Part shown: piece after piece, positions 48,925-57,478 of the stretch | Layout: every line of letters starts with the position of its first letter | Position numbering within the stretch: position 1 is the first letter of the stretch | Source: Paraburkholderia sprentiae WSM5005 | GTDB lineage: Bacteria; Pseudomonadota; Gammaproteobacteria; Burkholderiales; Burkholderiaceae | DNA: 64,000 nt | Reading direction: 5' to 3' | NCBI RefSeq assembly: GCF_001865575.2 | Contig: NZ_CP017561.2 | Location: 62,001-126,000 of the forward strand | The notes under the pieces: model-generated | Databases searched by the model: none | Seen by the model: only the letters and a program-made list of their open reading frames with translations | What the model was told of the DNA's origin: nothing | Position numbers and translations under genes: made by a program

Positions 48925-50548
48925 GACGGTCGCCCTCCAGCGCGTCTTCGATGTGCGCCGCATTGGCCGATCGCGCGGCTTGCGCCAGCGCCGATTGACC
49001 CTCGCTGCCGTACGCGATCGCATCCATGATCGCGGTCTCGCTCATGTCGGCCCCGTTCAGCTCGGCGACCGTGCGGCCGTCGCGGATCACGACCGCGCGA
49101 TCGGCCACCGCGGTCAGCTCTTCGAGCTCGGACGCGGACAACAGTACCGCGAGCCCCGCATCGCGCAGTTCGCGCACGATCTTTGCCACATCGGCTTTCG
49201 CGCCGACGTCGATGCCGCGCGTCGGTTCGTCGAGCAGCAGCAGCGACGGCTCGGCCGCGAGCCAGCGCGCGAGCAGCACCTTCTGCTGGTTGCCGCCCGA
49301 CAGCTCGCGGATCGGCTGATCGGCGGAACGCAGCTTGATGCCGAGCGACGCGATGAAGCGATCGACGATCGCCTGCTGCTGCTTCGCGTCGACGATGCCG
49401 TGCTTCGCAAGCGTGCGCAGACAGACGAGCGTCAGGTTGTCGCGCACCGACAGTTCGGGGACGATCCCTTCGCCCTTGCGGTCTTCGGTCAGGTACGCGA
49501 GGCCGCGCGCGATCGCGTCCTGGGGCGACTTCAGTGCGACCGCCTCGCCGCCGATCGACAGCGCGCCCTGCGCGAGCGGATCGGCGCCGAACATCAGCCG
49601 CATGGTTTCGGTGCGGCCCGAGCCAAGCAGGCCGGCGAGACCGACCGCCTCGCCCGCATGCACGTCGAGCGACACGCCGTTGACCTTCGGCGGTGCGCCG
49701 AGCTGAGTCGCGCCGATCACCTGTTTGCCGCGCCTGGCGAGATTCGCTTCGCGCGCGGCCGTGTCGTCTTGCACGAGCGCGGCGAGCGAGCGGCCGAGCA
49801 TCGTCGTGACGAGCTGCAGCTTGTCCATCTCGGCCATCGTGCTTTGCGCGACCGTCTGGCCGTCGCGCATCACGGTCACCCGGTCGCATAGCGCGTACAG
49901 CTCGTCGAGCCGGTGCGAGACGAAAATCACCGCGCGGCCGTCGTCGCGCAGCTTGCGCACGACGGTGAACAGCAGTTCGACTTCGCGCTCGTCGAGCGAC
50001 GACGTCGACTCGTCCATGATCACCATCTTCGCGTCTGACGACACCGCGCGCGCAAGCGCCACCATCTGCTGGATCGCGGTCGAGTAACGGCCGACCGGCT
50101 TCTTCACGTCGATCTGCAGACCGAACGAATCGAGCAGCGCGGCCGCGCGCTGCTGCACCGTGCGCCAGTCGATCAGACCGAAGCGGCGCGGCTCGCGGCC
50201 CAAAAAGATGTTTTCCGCGACCGAGCGGAGCGGCACCAGGTTGATCTCCTGGTAGATCGTGCTGATGCCTGCTTCGCGCGCCTGCTTCGGCGTGCGGAAA
50301 TCGACTTCGCGGCCTTCGAAGCGCACGCTGCCCGAGCCGCGCCGATACGCGCCGGTCAGGATCTTGATCATCGTCGATTTGCCGGCGCCGTTCTGGCCGA
50401 TCAGCGCGTGCACTTCGCCCGCGGCGACGCTCAGATTCGCACCGCGCAACGCGGGCACGCCGCCGAAGCTGATGCCGATGTCCTGCATGTCGAGCAGCGG
50501 CGAACGGGGAAGGGGGGAGTGCGGCGTCTCTTTGCCGGATTCCGTCAC
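48914..50548 (-). CDS. ytfR: Sugar ABC transporter ATP-binding protein, YtfR-like
   Basis: The 544-residue ATPase has two ABC domains. The first has Walker A GQNGAGKST (51-59), Walker B-like KMVIMDEST and degenerate signature YSTAIQQ. The second has a degenerate P-loop GLLGSGRTE, a full signature LSGGNQQKVLLARWLA and Walker B LLLLDEPTRGID. This layout is standard for sugar importers of the RbsA/MglA/YtfR type. It lies 260 bases after ytfQ. Confidence 0.9.
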   Translation of the reverse strand: MTESGKETPHSPLPRSPLLDMQDIGISFGGVPALRGANLSVAAGEVHALIGQNGAGKSTMIKILTGAYRRGSGSVRFEGREVDFRTPKQAREAGISTIYQEINLVPLRSVAENIFLGREPRRFGLIDWRTVQQRAAALLDSFGLQIDVKKPVGRYSTAIQQMVALARAVSSDAKMVIMDESTSSLDEREVELLFTVVRKLRDDGRAVIFVSHRLDELYALCDRVTVMRDGQTVAQSTMAEMDKLQLVTTMLGRSLAALVQDDTAAREANLARRGKQVIGATQLGAPPKVNGVSLDVHAGEAVGLAGLLGSGRTETMRLMFGADPLAQGALSIGGEAVALKSPQDAIARGLAYLTEDRKGEGIVPELSVRDNLTLVCLRTLAKHGIVDAKQQQAIVDRFIASLGIKLRSADQPIRELSGGNQQKVLLARWLAAEPSLLLLDEPTRGIDVGAKADVAKIVRELRDAGLAVLLSASELEELTAVADRAVVIRDGRTVAELNGADMSETAIMDAIAYGSEGQSALAQAARSANAAHIEDALEGDRHGA

Positions 50549-50653
50549 GGAGTTCTCCTGATGCGGATGCTGCCGAGGTTGCCCACCGCGCTGTTGCCGG
50601 CGGCGCGGGTGGGCGGCGCCAGCGCGCCCGGACCATGTTACGCCGCATAAAAG

Positions 50654-50739
50654 CGAAGCGACGGTCCGTCAGTCACGGGCGCGTCGCTTCGAAGCCTTCA
50701 CCACCCGCCCGACGAGGAGACATTCATGAAAGGCGGGTG
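50654..50739 (-). repeat. Two stem-loops between ytfQ and ytfR
   Basis: The 260-base gap between ytfQ and ytfR has two perfect inverted repeats. CGAAGCGAC (50654-50662) pairs with GTCGCTTCG (50683-50691), and CACCCGCC (50702-50709) with GGCGGGTG (50732-50739). Such hairpins may protect the 3' end of the binding-protein message and lower downstream expression. Confidence 0.6.
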
Positions 50740-50808
50740 ACTTCCTGCTACAACGCCGAAGAGAGTCCCGAGCAAATGTTGCCGCGGGGAGCTTGCCGAT
50801 GCTTGCGG

Positions 50809-51828
50809 TCAATAGCCGTACTGCATGTTCTGCTGCACGTTTTCCTTGTCGTAGAAACGGTCGGACACCTTGACCCAGGTCGGGATCTTTTCACCCTTCG
50901 CATAGCGCTGCGCGACATCGCAGGCGAGCGGGCCGAAGAACGGGCTCGACTGCACGCTCGCGCCGAGCTCACCGGCCGCGATCGCGTCCATGCCGCCCTT
51001 GGTGCCGTCGATCGTGACGATCTGGATGTCCTTGCCCGGCTGCTTGCCGGCCGCCTTGATCGCGGCGATCGCGCCGAGCGCCATTTCGTCGTTATGCGCG
51101 TACACGGCGGTCACGTCCGGATGCGCCTGCAGCAGCGTTTCCATCACCTTGCGGCCGGTGTCGCGCGCGAAGTCGCCGCTTTGCGACGCGACGATCGTCA
51201 TGCCGGGGTTCTTGGCGATGACTTCGTCGAAACCCTTCTTGCGATCGTTCGCGGCGGACGCGCCCGTGGTGCCTTCGAGCTCGATGATCCTGGCCTTGCC
51301 GCCGGTCGCCTTGACGAGCCAGTCGGCGGCGCGGTGACCCTGATCGATGAAGTCCGAGCCGATGAACGTGATGTAGTCGCGGCCCGCCTTCGCCACCGAC
51401 TGGTCGACGTTGCGGTCGACGAGGATCACCGGAATGCCGGCCTTCTTCGCCTGCAGCACGACCGGCGCGAGCGGCTTCTCTTCACGCGGCGGGAATACCA
51501 GCAGATCGACATGCTGGGCGATCATGCTTTGAATGTCGGAGACCTGCTTGGAGTTGGAGCCGTTGGCGTCGGTCATGACGACCTGCCAGCCGCATTTCGC
51601 GGCAATGTCCTTGAAGCTCCTGGTTTCCGCGAGACGCCACGGATTGTTGCTTTCGGTCTGCGCGAAGCCGACCTTCAGCGGGGTCTTGGTCGGCAACTTC
51701 GGCAATGCGTCGTCTGCATGCGCGGCCGCCGCGCCGACACCGATTGCCAGAGCCAGCAACGAAGCTGCCAGCGGACGAATCTGCTGCTTGCGCGCGTGCA
51801 TGCGCGACTGCCTATTGAGCGACGCCAT
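50809..51828 (-). CDS. ytfQ: Periplasmic sugar-binding protein, YtfQ-like
   Basis: The 339-residue protein is a type 1 periplasmic binding protein. A long basic N-terminus leads into a signal peptide (ASLLALAIGVGAAAAHA, cleavage near residue 38). The mature part starts with KVGFAQTESNNPWRLAETRS and has ANGSNSKQVSDIQSMIAQ and VDRNVDQSV, matching the YtfQ family that binds galactofuranose. The ATG has GGAGGA just upstream. It is the first gene of the importer, behind the lacI gene. Confidence 0.88.
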   Translation of the reverse strand: MASLNRQSRMHARKQQIRPLAASLLALAIGVGAAAAHADDALPKLPTKTPLKVGFAQTESNNPWRLAETRSFKDIAAKCGWQVVMTDANGSNSKQVSDIQSMIAQHVDLLVFPPREEKPLAPVVLQAKKAGIPVILVDRNVDQSVAKAGRDYITFIGSDFIDQGHRAADWLVKATGGKARIIELEGTTGASAANDRKKGFDEVIAKNPGMTIVASQSGDFARDTGRKVMETLLQAHPDVTAVYAHNDEMALGAIAAIKAAGKQPGKDIQIVTIDGTKGGMDAIAAGELGASVQSSPFFGPLACDVAQRYAKGEKIPTWVKVSDRFYDKENVQQNMQYGY

Positions 51829-51842
51829 GTCTTCCTCCAGTA

Positions 51843-51855
51843 ACCGGTGACCGGT
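51843..51855 (-). promoter_or_regulatory. Palindrome upstream of ytfQ (ACCGGT repeat)
   Basis: ACCGGT-G-ACCGGT is a 13-base palindrome ending 15 bases before the ytfQ start, just upstream of the ribosome-binding site. It may be an operator or chance. It differs from the AT-rich palindromes linked to the lacI gene. Confidence 0.4.
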
Positions 51856-52003
51856 ATATCTACTTTTTGTGTTGCTCGCGATTGCCTCTGTTCAGCCGGG
51901 GCGCCGATGCTTTTTCGCCGCCGAGCGTGCGGTTGGCTATCAGCCACCGTGCGCTTGCTTCCCGACCCGACGTGCCGATTATTCCACCAGGAATTATTAT
52001 CGG

Positions 52004-53086
52004 TCAATCACTAATAATATTAGTTGCCGCCGGTTTTGCCTCGGTAATTACCCTGACCGACGTGCGTTCGACTAGCGGTCCATCGAGCTTGACCGTGCGA
52101 TGGCGCACCGGCGCGCCCGCCGCGCGGTTGTGCTCTTCCTGCAGCAGCGTCTCGACGGCCCAGCGGCCGAGTTCGTAGTTCGGCAGTACCACGGTCGACA
52201 GCGGCGGATGCGTGTGGCGCGCGATTTCCTGGTCGTCGTAACCCAGCACCGACACGTCCTCGGGCACACGCAGTCCGAGCTGCTTGAGCGCCTCGATCGC
52301 GCCGATCGCGGTCAGGTCGTTCGCGCAGAAGATCGCGGTGGGCGGATTGGCCTCTCGCATCAGCGACAGCGTCAGTTCGAAGCCGAGGCCCGAGCTCCAG
52401 TCGCCGTCGCGCACGAGCTCGGCCGCGAACGGCAGGTCGGCGGTCGCGAGCGCGGTGCGATAGCCCTTCAGACGGTCTTTCGCCGCGTCCTGCCACGGCT
52501 CGCCGTTGATGTAGCCGATGCGCCGGTGGCCCGCCTGCAACAGGTATTCGGTCGCCAGATGGCCGCCCGCGACCTCGGCCGGCACAACCGACGAAAACGA
52601 GCTGTCGCCGGTATAGCAGTTCAGCAGCACGGTCGGCACCTGGGTCAGCGCGGCCGGCGGCGCGACCTTGCGCGTATAGACGGTCGCGTAGATCACGCCG
52701 AACACGTGCGGATTGGCGAGGACCGTGTCGAGTACCTGTTTTTCGATGTCGGCGTTGCCGTGCGTCGAGTAGACCGCGAGCATCTTGCTGCTCGCGTAGG
52801 CTGCGTCGCGCGCGCCGTCGATGTTGACGACCGGGTGCGGGCTCGTCGAGATTTCATCGGCCAGATAGACGATCAGGTTGCGCTCGTCGCTCGATGCCGC
52901 GACCGGCTCGCGCAGCGACAGCCGGTAGCCGAGGTCGTGCGCGGCCTTTAGCACCTTGTTGCGGGTGGCCTCGGAGAATTTCGCACCGGCCGCGTTGTTG
53001 AGCACGAGCGAGACGGTGGATTGCGACACGCCGGTGAGCTTGGCGATGTCGGTCATGGTCGGACGGCGTTGAGTCGATTTTTTCAT
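52004..53086 (-). CDS. LacI-family transcriptional regulator
   Basis: The 360-residue repressor has a LacI helix-turn-helix (MTDIAKLTGVSQSTVSLVLN, residues 11-30), the hinge helix region KVLKAAHDLGYRL and a sugar-binding domain with VPEDVSVLGYDDQEIARHTHPPLST. It lies upstream of the sugar importer and divergent from the epimerase gene, so it probably controls both. Its last codons contain a perfect AT-rich palindrome that matches sites in front of lacI. Confidence 0.9.
   Translation of the reverse strand: MKKSTQRRPTMTDIAKLTGVSQSTVSLVLNNAAGAKFSEATRNKVLKAAHDLGYRLSLREPVAASSDERNLIVYLADEISTSPHPVVNIDGARDAAYASSKMLAVYSTHGNADIEKQVLDTVLANPHVFGVIYATVYTRKVAPPAALTQVPTVLLNCYTGDSSFSSVVPAEVAGGHLATEYLLQAGHRRIGYINGEPWQDAAKDRLKGYRTALATADLPFAAELVRDGDWSSGLGFELTLSLMREANPPTAIFCANDLTAIGAIEALKQLGLRVPEDVSVLGYDDQEIARHTHPPLSTVVLPNYELGRWAVETLLQEEHNRAAGAPVRHRTVKLDGPLVERTSVRVITEAKPAATNIISD
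52010..52024. promoter_or_regulatory. Predicted LacI operator 1 inside the lacI 3' end
   Basis: ACTAATAATATTAGT is a perfect 15-base palindrome with a central A. It lies in the last codons of lacI, about 185 bases upstream of ytfQ. Its first 11 bases recur exactly at 53154 and 53242. It is unlike the usual CG-centred LacI operators. Confidence 0.65.
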
Positions 53087-53153
53087 TGTGCGGGCCGCGC
53101 TGAAGCGGCGCTGAAGCAGGGGATGCCGGCAGCATCATGCTGCTGACGGTACC

Positions 53154-53168
53154 ACTAATAATATCTGC
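53154..53168. promoter_or_regulatory. Predicted LacI operator 2 upstream of lacI
   Basis: ACTAATAATATCTGC shares the first 11 bases with operator 1 and matches 12 of 15 positions overall. It lies 68 bases before the lacI start, so it could serve autoregulation. Confidence 0.6.
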
Positions 53169-53235
53169 GCGGCAACGCGCGCTAACCCGCCATTTGGGAG
53201 CAAGCCTCGCGTGCTGTTACCGGCTTGTAGGGCTG

Positions 53236-53256
53236 ATTATTACTAATAATATTGAC
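53236..53256. promoter_or_regulatory. Predicted LacI operator 3 between lacI and the epimerase gene
   Basis: ACTAATAATATTGAC (53242-53256) carries the shared 11-mer. It overlaps a perfect 15-base palindrome, ATTATTACTAATAAT (53236-53250). It lies about 90 bases upstream of the leader ORF and the epimerase start. Confidence 0.6.
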
Positions 53257-53343
53257 CTGCGATGCGGTGTCGTGCGATTCTCGCTCAGGGTGGACTGAGG
53301 TAGTCCGCAGGCCGCGTGGTGCGGCACGTTAAAGGAGATCTGA

Positions 53344-53388
53344 ATGCACGTTGATACCGCTTTGCGCTCGCGGTTGCGCCTCGTCTGA
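53344..53388 (+). CDS. Predicted 14-codon leader ORF before the epimerase gene
   Basis: AAAGGAG (53331-53337) precedes an ATG at 53344, and the frame MHVDTALRSRLRLV stops at 53388. The epimerase ATG follows two bases later and has no ribosome-binding site of its own. Translation of the leader would therefore deliver ribosomes to the epimerase start. Confidence 0.5.
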   Translation: MHVDTALRSRLRLV

Positions 53389-53390
53389 CC

Positions 53391-54395
53391 ATGCGCGACG
53401 TTTCCCGCAGTCCGGCTCGGCCGCCCGCGGCACAACCCGCGACTCGATCCGCGGCGCAACTCGCGTGGCTCGACGATCCCGAGATCGCCGCGCGGCTCGT
53501 CACGTTGTCGGCCGGCGCATTGCGCGCGGTGCTCGCGCCCGAGCTTGGCGGCGCGCTCGCGGCGTTCTACGAAGTCACGCCGGAAGGCCCGGTGCACTGG
53601 TTGCGGCCCGCGTTCAGGGAAGCATTCGAAGCGCGCGATCCGCTGCGCATGGCGAGCTTCCCGCTGTTGCCGTACTGCAACCGGATTCGCGATGCGCGCT
53701 TCGAGTTCGACGGCGCCACGATCGATCTCGCCGGCAACGACCCGCGTTTCGCCCACGCGCTGCACGGCAACGCGTGGCGGCATCCGTGGCGCGTCGGCGC
53801 GCGCAGCGGCAACGCGGTGGACTTGCACTTCGAGCACAACCCGGATGCAAGCGTGACCGGCGACTGGCCGTTTCGCTATCGCGCGCGGCAGCGTATCGAA
53901 TTGCGGGATCGCGCACTGCACATTACGTTGTCCGCGCAGAACCTCGCCGGCCGGCCGATGCCGTTCGGCATGGGCCATCACCCGTACTATCCGCGCACCG
54001 CGGCGACGCGCATCCATGCCGATGTGCAGGCGATGTGGCACGCCGACGCCGACGTGCTGCCCACGCATGTCGGCCCGCATCCGGCCGTCGACGCATTGCG
54101 CGCGGGCATGTCGCCCGATGCGTTCGATCTCGACAATAACTTCTCGAACTGGTCGCGCGTGGCGACGATCGCGTGGCCCGACGAGCACCGCAGCCTGACG
54201 ATGCGTGCGCAAGCGCCGTTCGATCACATGGTTGTGTTCGCGCCGGCCAACGATCCGCAGCTATGCGTGGAGCCGGTCACGAATACGACCGATTGCTTCA
54301 ATACGGTCGGTGTGCGCGATCAGGTCGGCGGCTGCGTGTTGGAGCCGGGCGAACAGATCGAAGCGGCATTGAGCTGGACGCCGCATCGCGAGTGA
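53391..54395 (+). CDS. galM: Aldose 1-epimerase (mutarotase) family protein
   Basis: GalM-type enzymes interconvert alpha and beta anomers of aldoses. The 334-residue protein has the catalytic His in ALHGNAWRHPW, GMGHHPYYPR (second His) and the catalytic Glu in CVEPVTNTTDCFN. Length fits the family. Its place beside the sugar importer and LacI gene suggests it handles the imported sugar. It may be translationally coupled to the short ORF just upstream. Confidence 0.85.
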   Translation: MRDVSRSPARPPAAQPATRSAAQLAWLDDPEIAARLVTLSAGALRAVLAPELGGALAAFYEVTPEGPVHWLRPAFREAFEARDPLRMASFPLLPYCNRIRDARFEFDGATIDLAGNDPRFAHALHGNAWRHPWRVGARSGNAVDLHFEHNPDASVTGDWPFRYRARQRIELRDRALHITLSAQNLAGRPMPFGMGHHPYYPRTAATRIHADVQAMWHADADVLPTHVGPHPAVDALRAGMSPDAFDLDNNFSNWSRVATIAWPDEHRSLTMRAQAPFDHMVVFAPANDPQLCVEPVTNTTDCFNTVGVRDQVGGCVLEPGEQIEAALSWTPHRE

Positions 54396-54459
54396 GGGCC
54401 TGCCAAGCGAGGGAGCGCGCACGCGCTTGCCGGTGGCGAAGCGCAACCAGCAGGAGCGC

Positions 54460-55257
54460 TTATTCCACCCGCAACTTCGCCATGTAGGGCAAATGATCCG
54501 ACAGCCACGCGGTCTCCTGCGTCGGCTGAATCCATTCGACCGGCTGCATGCCGCGCACGAACATCTTGTCGAGCGACAGCGCCGGCGAGAACGCCGGGAA
54601 GGTGCGGGCCGGTTCGCCGAGCAGCGTCGCGACTTCCTGCAAGCCGTGCTCGCGAAAGAGCGGCACCGAGTCGTTGCGCCAATCGTTGAAATCGCCGGCC
54701 AGCACGAGCGGGCCGTCGGGGGCTTCCTTCGCGATCCAGTGGGCGATCCAGTTCATCTGCCGCAACCGCGCCGGGCGCGTCAGCGCCAGATGCGCGCAGA
54801 GCAGCGTGACGAGCCGTCCGCCGAACGTCGCCCGCGCGACCAGCAGGCCGCGCTTTTCGAAGCGGTGCGCGGAGATGTCCCAACGGCCGCCGAGATCGAG
54901 CGGATGCGGCGATAGGATCGCGTTGCCGTGCCGCCACGACGGCTTGAACACGTTCGGGCCGAGCGCGACTTCGAGCTCGAGCGCACGCGCGATTTCGGTC
55001 GCCTGACAGTGCCATACGTCGGACAGCGGATCGCCGATTGGCGATCCGAAACTGCTCGCCAATACGGGCGACGGCATGCGCCGCGCCATCGCTTCCTGCA
55101 GAAAGTACGCGTCCGCGTGGGTCGACTGAACCCAGCGCTGCATCGCCTGCCAGGCCTGAAAACCGAGCGGCGTGCGGCCCTTGTGCAGGTTCCAGCTCAC
55201 TGCGACGAAATCGCTCGGCGCGAGGTTCTCGCGGATCAATTCTTCTGGGTTTCGCAT
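54460..55257 (-). CDS. Endonuclease/exonuclease/phosphatase (EEP) family protein
   Basis: The 265-residue protein has the EEP core: VSWNLHKGRTPLGF (Asn), FLQEAMARR (Glu), LAGDFNDWRND and the terminal LSDHLPYMAKLRVE (Asp-His). EEP proteins include nucleases, phosphodiesterases and phosphatases. No membrane span or signal peptide is seen. It is convergent with the epimerase gene. The substrate is unknown. Confidence 0.8.
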   Translation of the reverse strand: MRNPEELIRENLAPSDFVAVSWNLHKGRTPLGFQAWQAMQRWVQSTHADAYFLQEAMARRMPSPVLASSFGSPIGDPLSDVWHCQATEIARALELEVALGPNVFKPSWRHGNAILSPHPLDLGGRWDISAHRFEKRGLLVARATFGGRLVTLLCAHLALTRPARLRQMNWIAHWIAKEAPDGPLVLAGDFNDWRNDSVPLFREHGLQEVATLLGEPARTFPAFSPALSLDKMFVRGMQPVEWIQPTQETAWLSDHLPYMAKLRVE

Positions 55258-55311
55258 GCCGCGGTATCCACATGTTCTGTTCGAGCGCGCCGGTAAGGCG
55301 CGCTATTCCGG

Positions 55312-55872
55312 TTAGTTCGAGTTGCTGCTGCCGGTCGCGGTGTCATTGCCGCTGGTGCCGCCATTCGTGCCGTTGCCGTTCGCACCGTTGCTCACGACGT
55401 TCGCATGCACGCGGTACACGAGGCTCGGATCGTGATCGACGAGCGTCCAGCTCGCCCATTGGTCGGGCGGCACCACGAGGCCCGGATGGCTCGCGCTCAC
55501 CTGGCGAGGCTGCGGCGGCAGCTTGCAGCCGATGTCGGTGCGCCGCGCGTTGTCGTCTTCGAGCGTTTGCTGCGTGTCGATGGAAAACATCACGCCCTCG
55601 GGATCGACGCGCAGCGGCGACACCGTGATCGTGCGCGACAGATCGATGCTGCCGGCCGGCTGGTCCTTGCAGCCGACGTCGTGTTGCACGACCTGATGAT
55701 GGGTATCCGTGCGCGCCTGGCCGACGGTGGTGGTGCCGTCGAACGAATCGATCTGCTGACCATCTTTGACTACCTGCAACTGCCATTGCACGACCTGCTG
55801 CGCTGGCCGTTGTTGCGCGTGGGCGAGCAACGAAGCGCCGAGCAGCATGGCCACGATACTGGTTTTCCACAT
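55312..55872 (-). CDS. Secreted hypothetical protein with Asn/Gly/Thr-rich tail
   Basis: The 186-residue protein has a clear signal peptide (MWKTSIVAMLLGASLLAHAQ, cleavage after AHA). The mature domain has two cysteines (VGCKDQPAG and IGCKLPPQPR) that may form a disulphide. The last 30 residues are Asn/Gly/Ser/Thr-rich and probably disordered. No family is recognised. It lies 54 bases before the EEP gene on the same strand. Confidence 0.7.
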   Translation of the reverse strand: MWKTSIVAMLLGASLLAHAQQRPAQQVVQWQLQVVKDGQQIDSFDGTTTVGQARTDTHHQVVQHDVGCKDQPAGSIDLSRTITVSPLRVDPEGVMFSIDTQQTLEDDNARRTDIGCKLPPQPRQVSASHPGLVVPPDQWASWTLVDHDPSLVYRVHANVVSNGANGNGTNGGTSGNDTATGSSNSN

Positions 55873-56145
55873 AGAAGGGTCTCCGCTTACGCGTCGGTTG
55901 CGTGGTTGCCTCGTCGCCGCAATTAGAGAGCCATCTTACCCCCGATGGCCGCAACGACTTCTGACACGGCCAGCGAGGGCCGGTTCAGCAACAATGCATT
56001 CCGGAAAAGGACGGCAATGCCCGCCGTCGTTAGCAGCAGAGCCGCACGACTGCTGGCTTGCATGCGTCGATGTCCTCGCTACACTGGACTCGAAGCGGTG
56101 CCCACGAGGTGCCGCCGCTGCAGGATCAGCCAGACGGGGTGAGCA

Positions 56146-57123
56146 ATGACGACAGCAGTGGTCAAACAGGAAATCGCCGTAGCATCGTTCAGCCGGGTGT
56201 ATGACCTCGACGAAGTCGAAACCGCGCTGAACGGTCTCGGCGAGGGCGCGAACGACGCGCTGCGCGCGACCTACGAAAAGATGCTGAAAACCGGCAATCT
56301 GCGATTCTGCGTGAAGCCGAACCGGATGCCGTCGATCGACGATCTGATCGACGCGCTGCCTAATTTTTCAGCGCCGCTCGACGACATTCGCAAGCAGGTC
56401 GCACTGTGCCTCGAAACCGAGGACCGGCTCGAGTTGATGCCGATCCTGCTGCTCGGCGAGCCGGGAATCGGCAAGACGCATTTCGCGAAGCAGCTGGCCC
56501 GCCTGCTCGGCACTGCGTACCAATACGTCGCAATGAGTTCGCTGACGGCGGGATGGATTCTGTCGGGCGCGTCGTCGCAATGGAAGAACTCGAAGCCGGG
56601 CAAGGTGTTCGATGCGCTCGTCAACGGCAGCTATGCGAACCCGGTGATAGCCGTCGACGAAATCGACAAGGCGACCGGCGATTCGCAATACGATCCGCTC
56701 GGCGCGCTCTATGCGTTGCTCGAACACGACACCGCGCAGAGCTTCATCGACGAGTTCGCCGAGATTCCGATCAATGCGGGCAACGTGATCTGGATCGCCA
56801 CCGCCAACGACGAACGCGCGATCCCCGAGCCGATCCTCAACCGCATGAACGTCTATGAGGTCCCGCCGCCCGACCATGCAGGCGCGCGGCGCATCGCGCA
56901 GTCGATCTACGACGAGATTCGCGGCGCGCACAATTGGGGTCTGCGCTTTCCCGAGATGCTCGGCGATGCGACGCTCGATGCCCTCAAGCGTGCATCGCCG
57001 CGCGAGATGCGCCGCGCGATCCTGAACGGCTTCGGCGCGGCGCGCATCGCGGGACGTGATCGCATGGAACCGGCCGACATCCGCCTCGATTACGGAAACC
57101 GCCGGAAACCGATTGGTTTTTAA
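56146..57123 (+). CDS. Orphan Lon-like AAA+ ATPase
   Basis: The 325-residue protein has an AAA+ core with Walker A GEPGIGKTH (104-112), Walker B VIAVDEIDKA (D171-E172), sensor IWIATANDERAI and arginine finger region EPILNRMNVYEV. The core resembles Lon and MoxR ATPases, but no protease or VWA partner lies next to it. The N-terminal 95 residues are unlike typical family members. Its role is unknown; similar single-domain ATPases act as chaperones or in assembly. Confidence 0.7.
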   Translation: MTTAVVKQEIAVASFSRVYDLDEVETALNGLGEGANDALRATYEKMLKTGNLRFCVKPNRMPSIDDLIDALPNFSAPLDDIRKQVALCLETEDRLELMPILLLGEPGIGKTHFAKQLARLLGTAYQYVAMSSLTAGWILSGASSQWKNSKPGKVFDALVNGSYANPVIAVDEIDKATGDSQYDPLGALYALLEHDTAQSFIDEFAEIPINAGNVIWIATANDERAIPEPILNRMNVYEVPPPDHAGARRIAQSIYDEIRGAHNWGLRFPEMLGDATLDALKRASPREMRRAILNGFGAARIAGRDRMEPADIRLDYGNRRKPIGF

Positions 57124-57478
57124 GGTTTAGGGCCGGTTTTCTGCACAAAAACCCGCTTTCCCGCGATCGAGACGGTTACGATCGGCAATTCGCACCGCGC
57201 GTGCGGTGAATGCCGCGGCAATTATTGCTGTTTTTCGAGATGCCGCCCGGAATCGAGCTAGTTTGGGCTGCGGTCGCGCGGCCGGCGCACACGACACGTT
57301 GTCACTTCCGTCTGTACCGGGTCGTACGATTTCTCGTGACGGTGATAAAAAGACATAAGCAGACCAGCGGACAGATGCGTTCGACAACAAACAGAACGTG
57401 GCGGCGAGGTGCCGTTCCTGTCTTCCTTCCATCGGCTGAACGAGGCAGCGCGCGGCGCAATGGGCCGCGTCAAAGGAT
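57124..57478. other. Intergenic region between the AAA+ gene and the FAD oxidoreductase gene
   Basis: A 355-base gap, lower in GC at both ends. It probably holds the promoter of the oxidoreductase gene. No terminator, repeat or RNA gene was recognised. Open frames here lack support. Confidence 0.4.

Larger units (their letters stand above)
53087..53390. other. Divergent regulatory region between lacI and the epimerase gene
   Basis: A 304-base gap that holds operators 2 and 3, promoters of lacI and the epimerase gene, and the short leader ORF. No other gene is visible. Confidence 0.6.
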
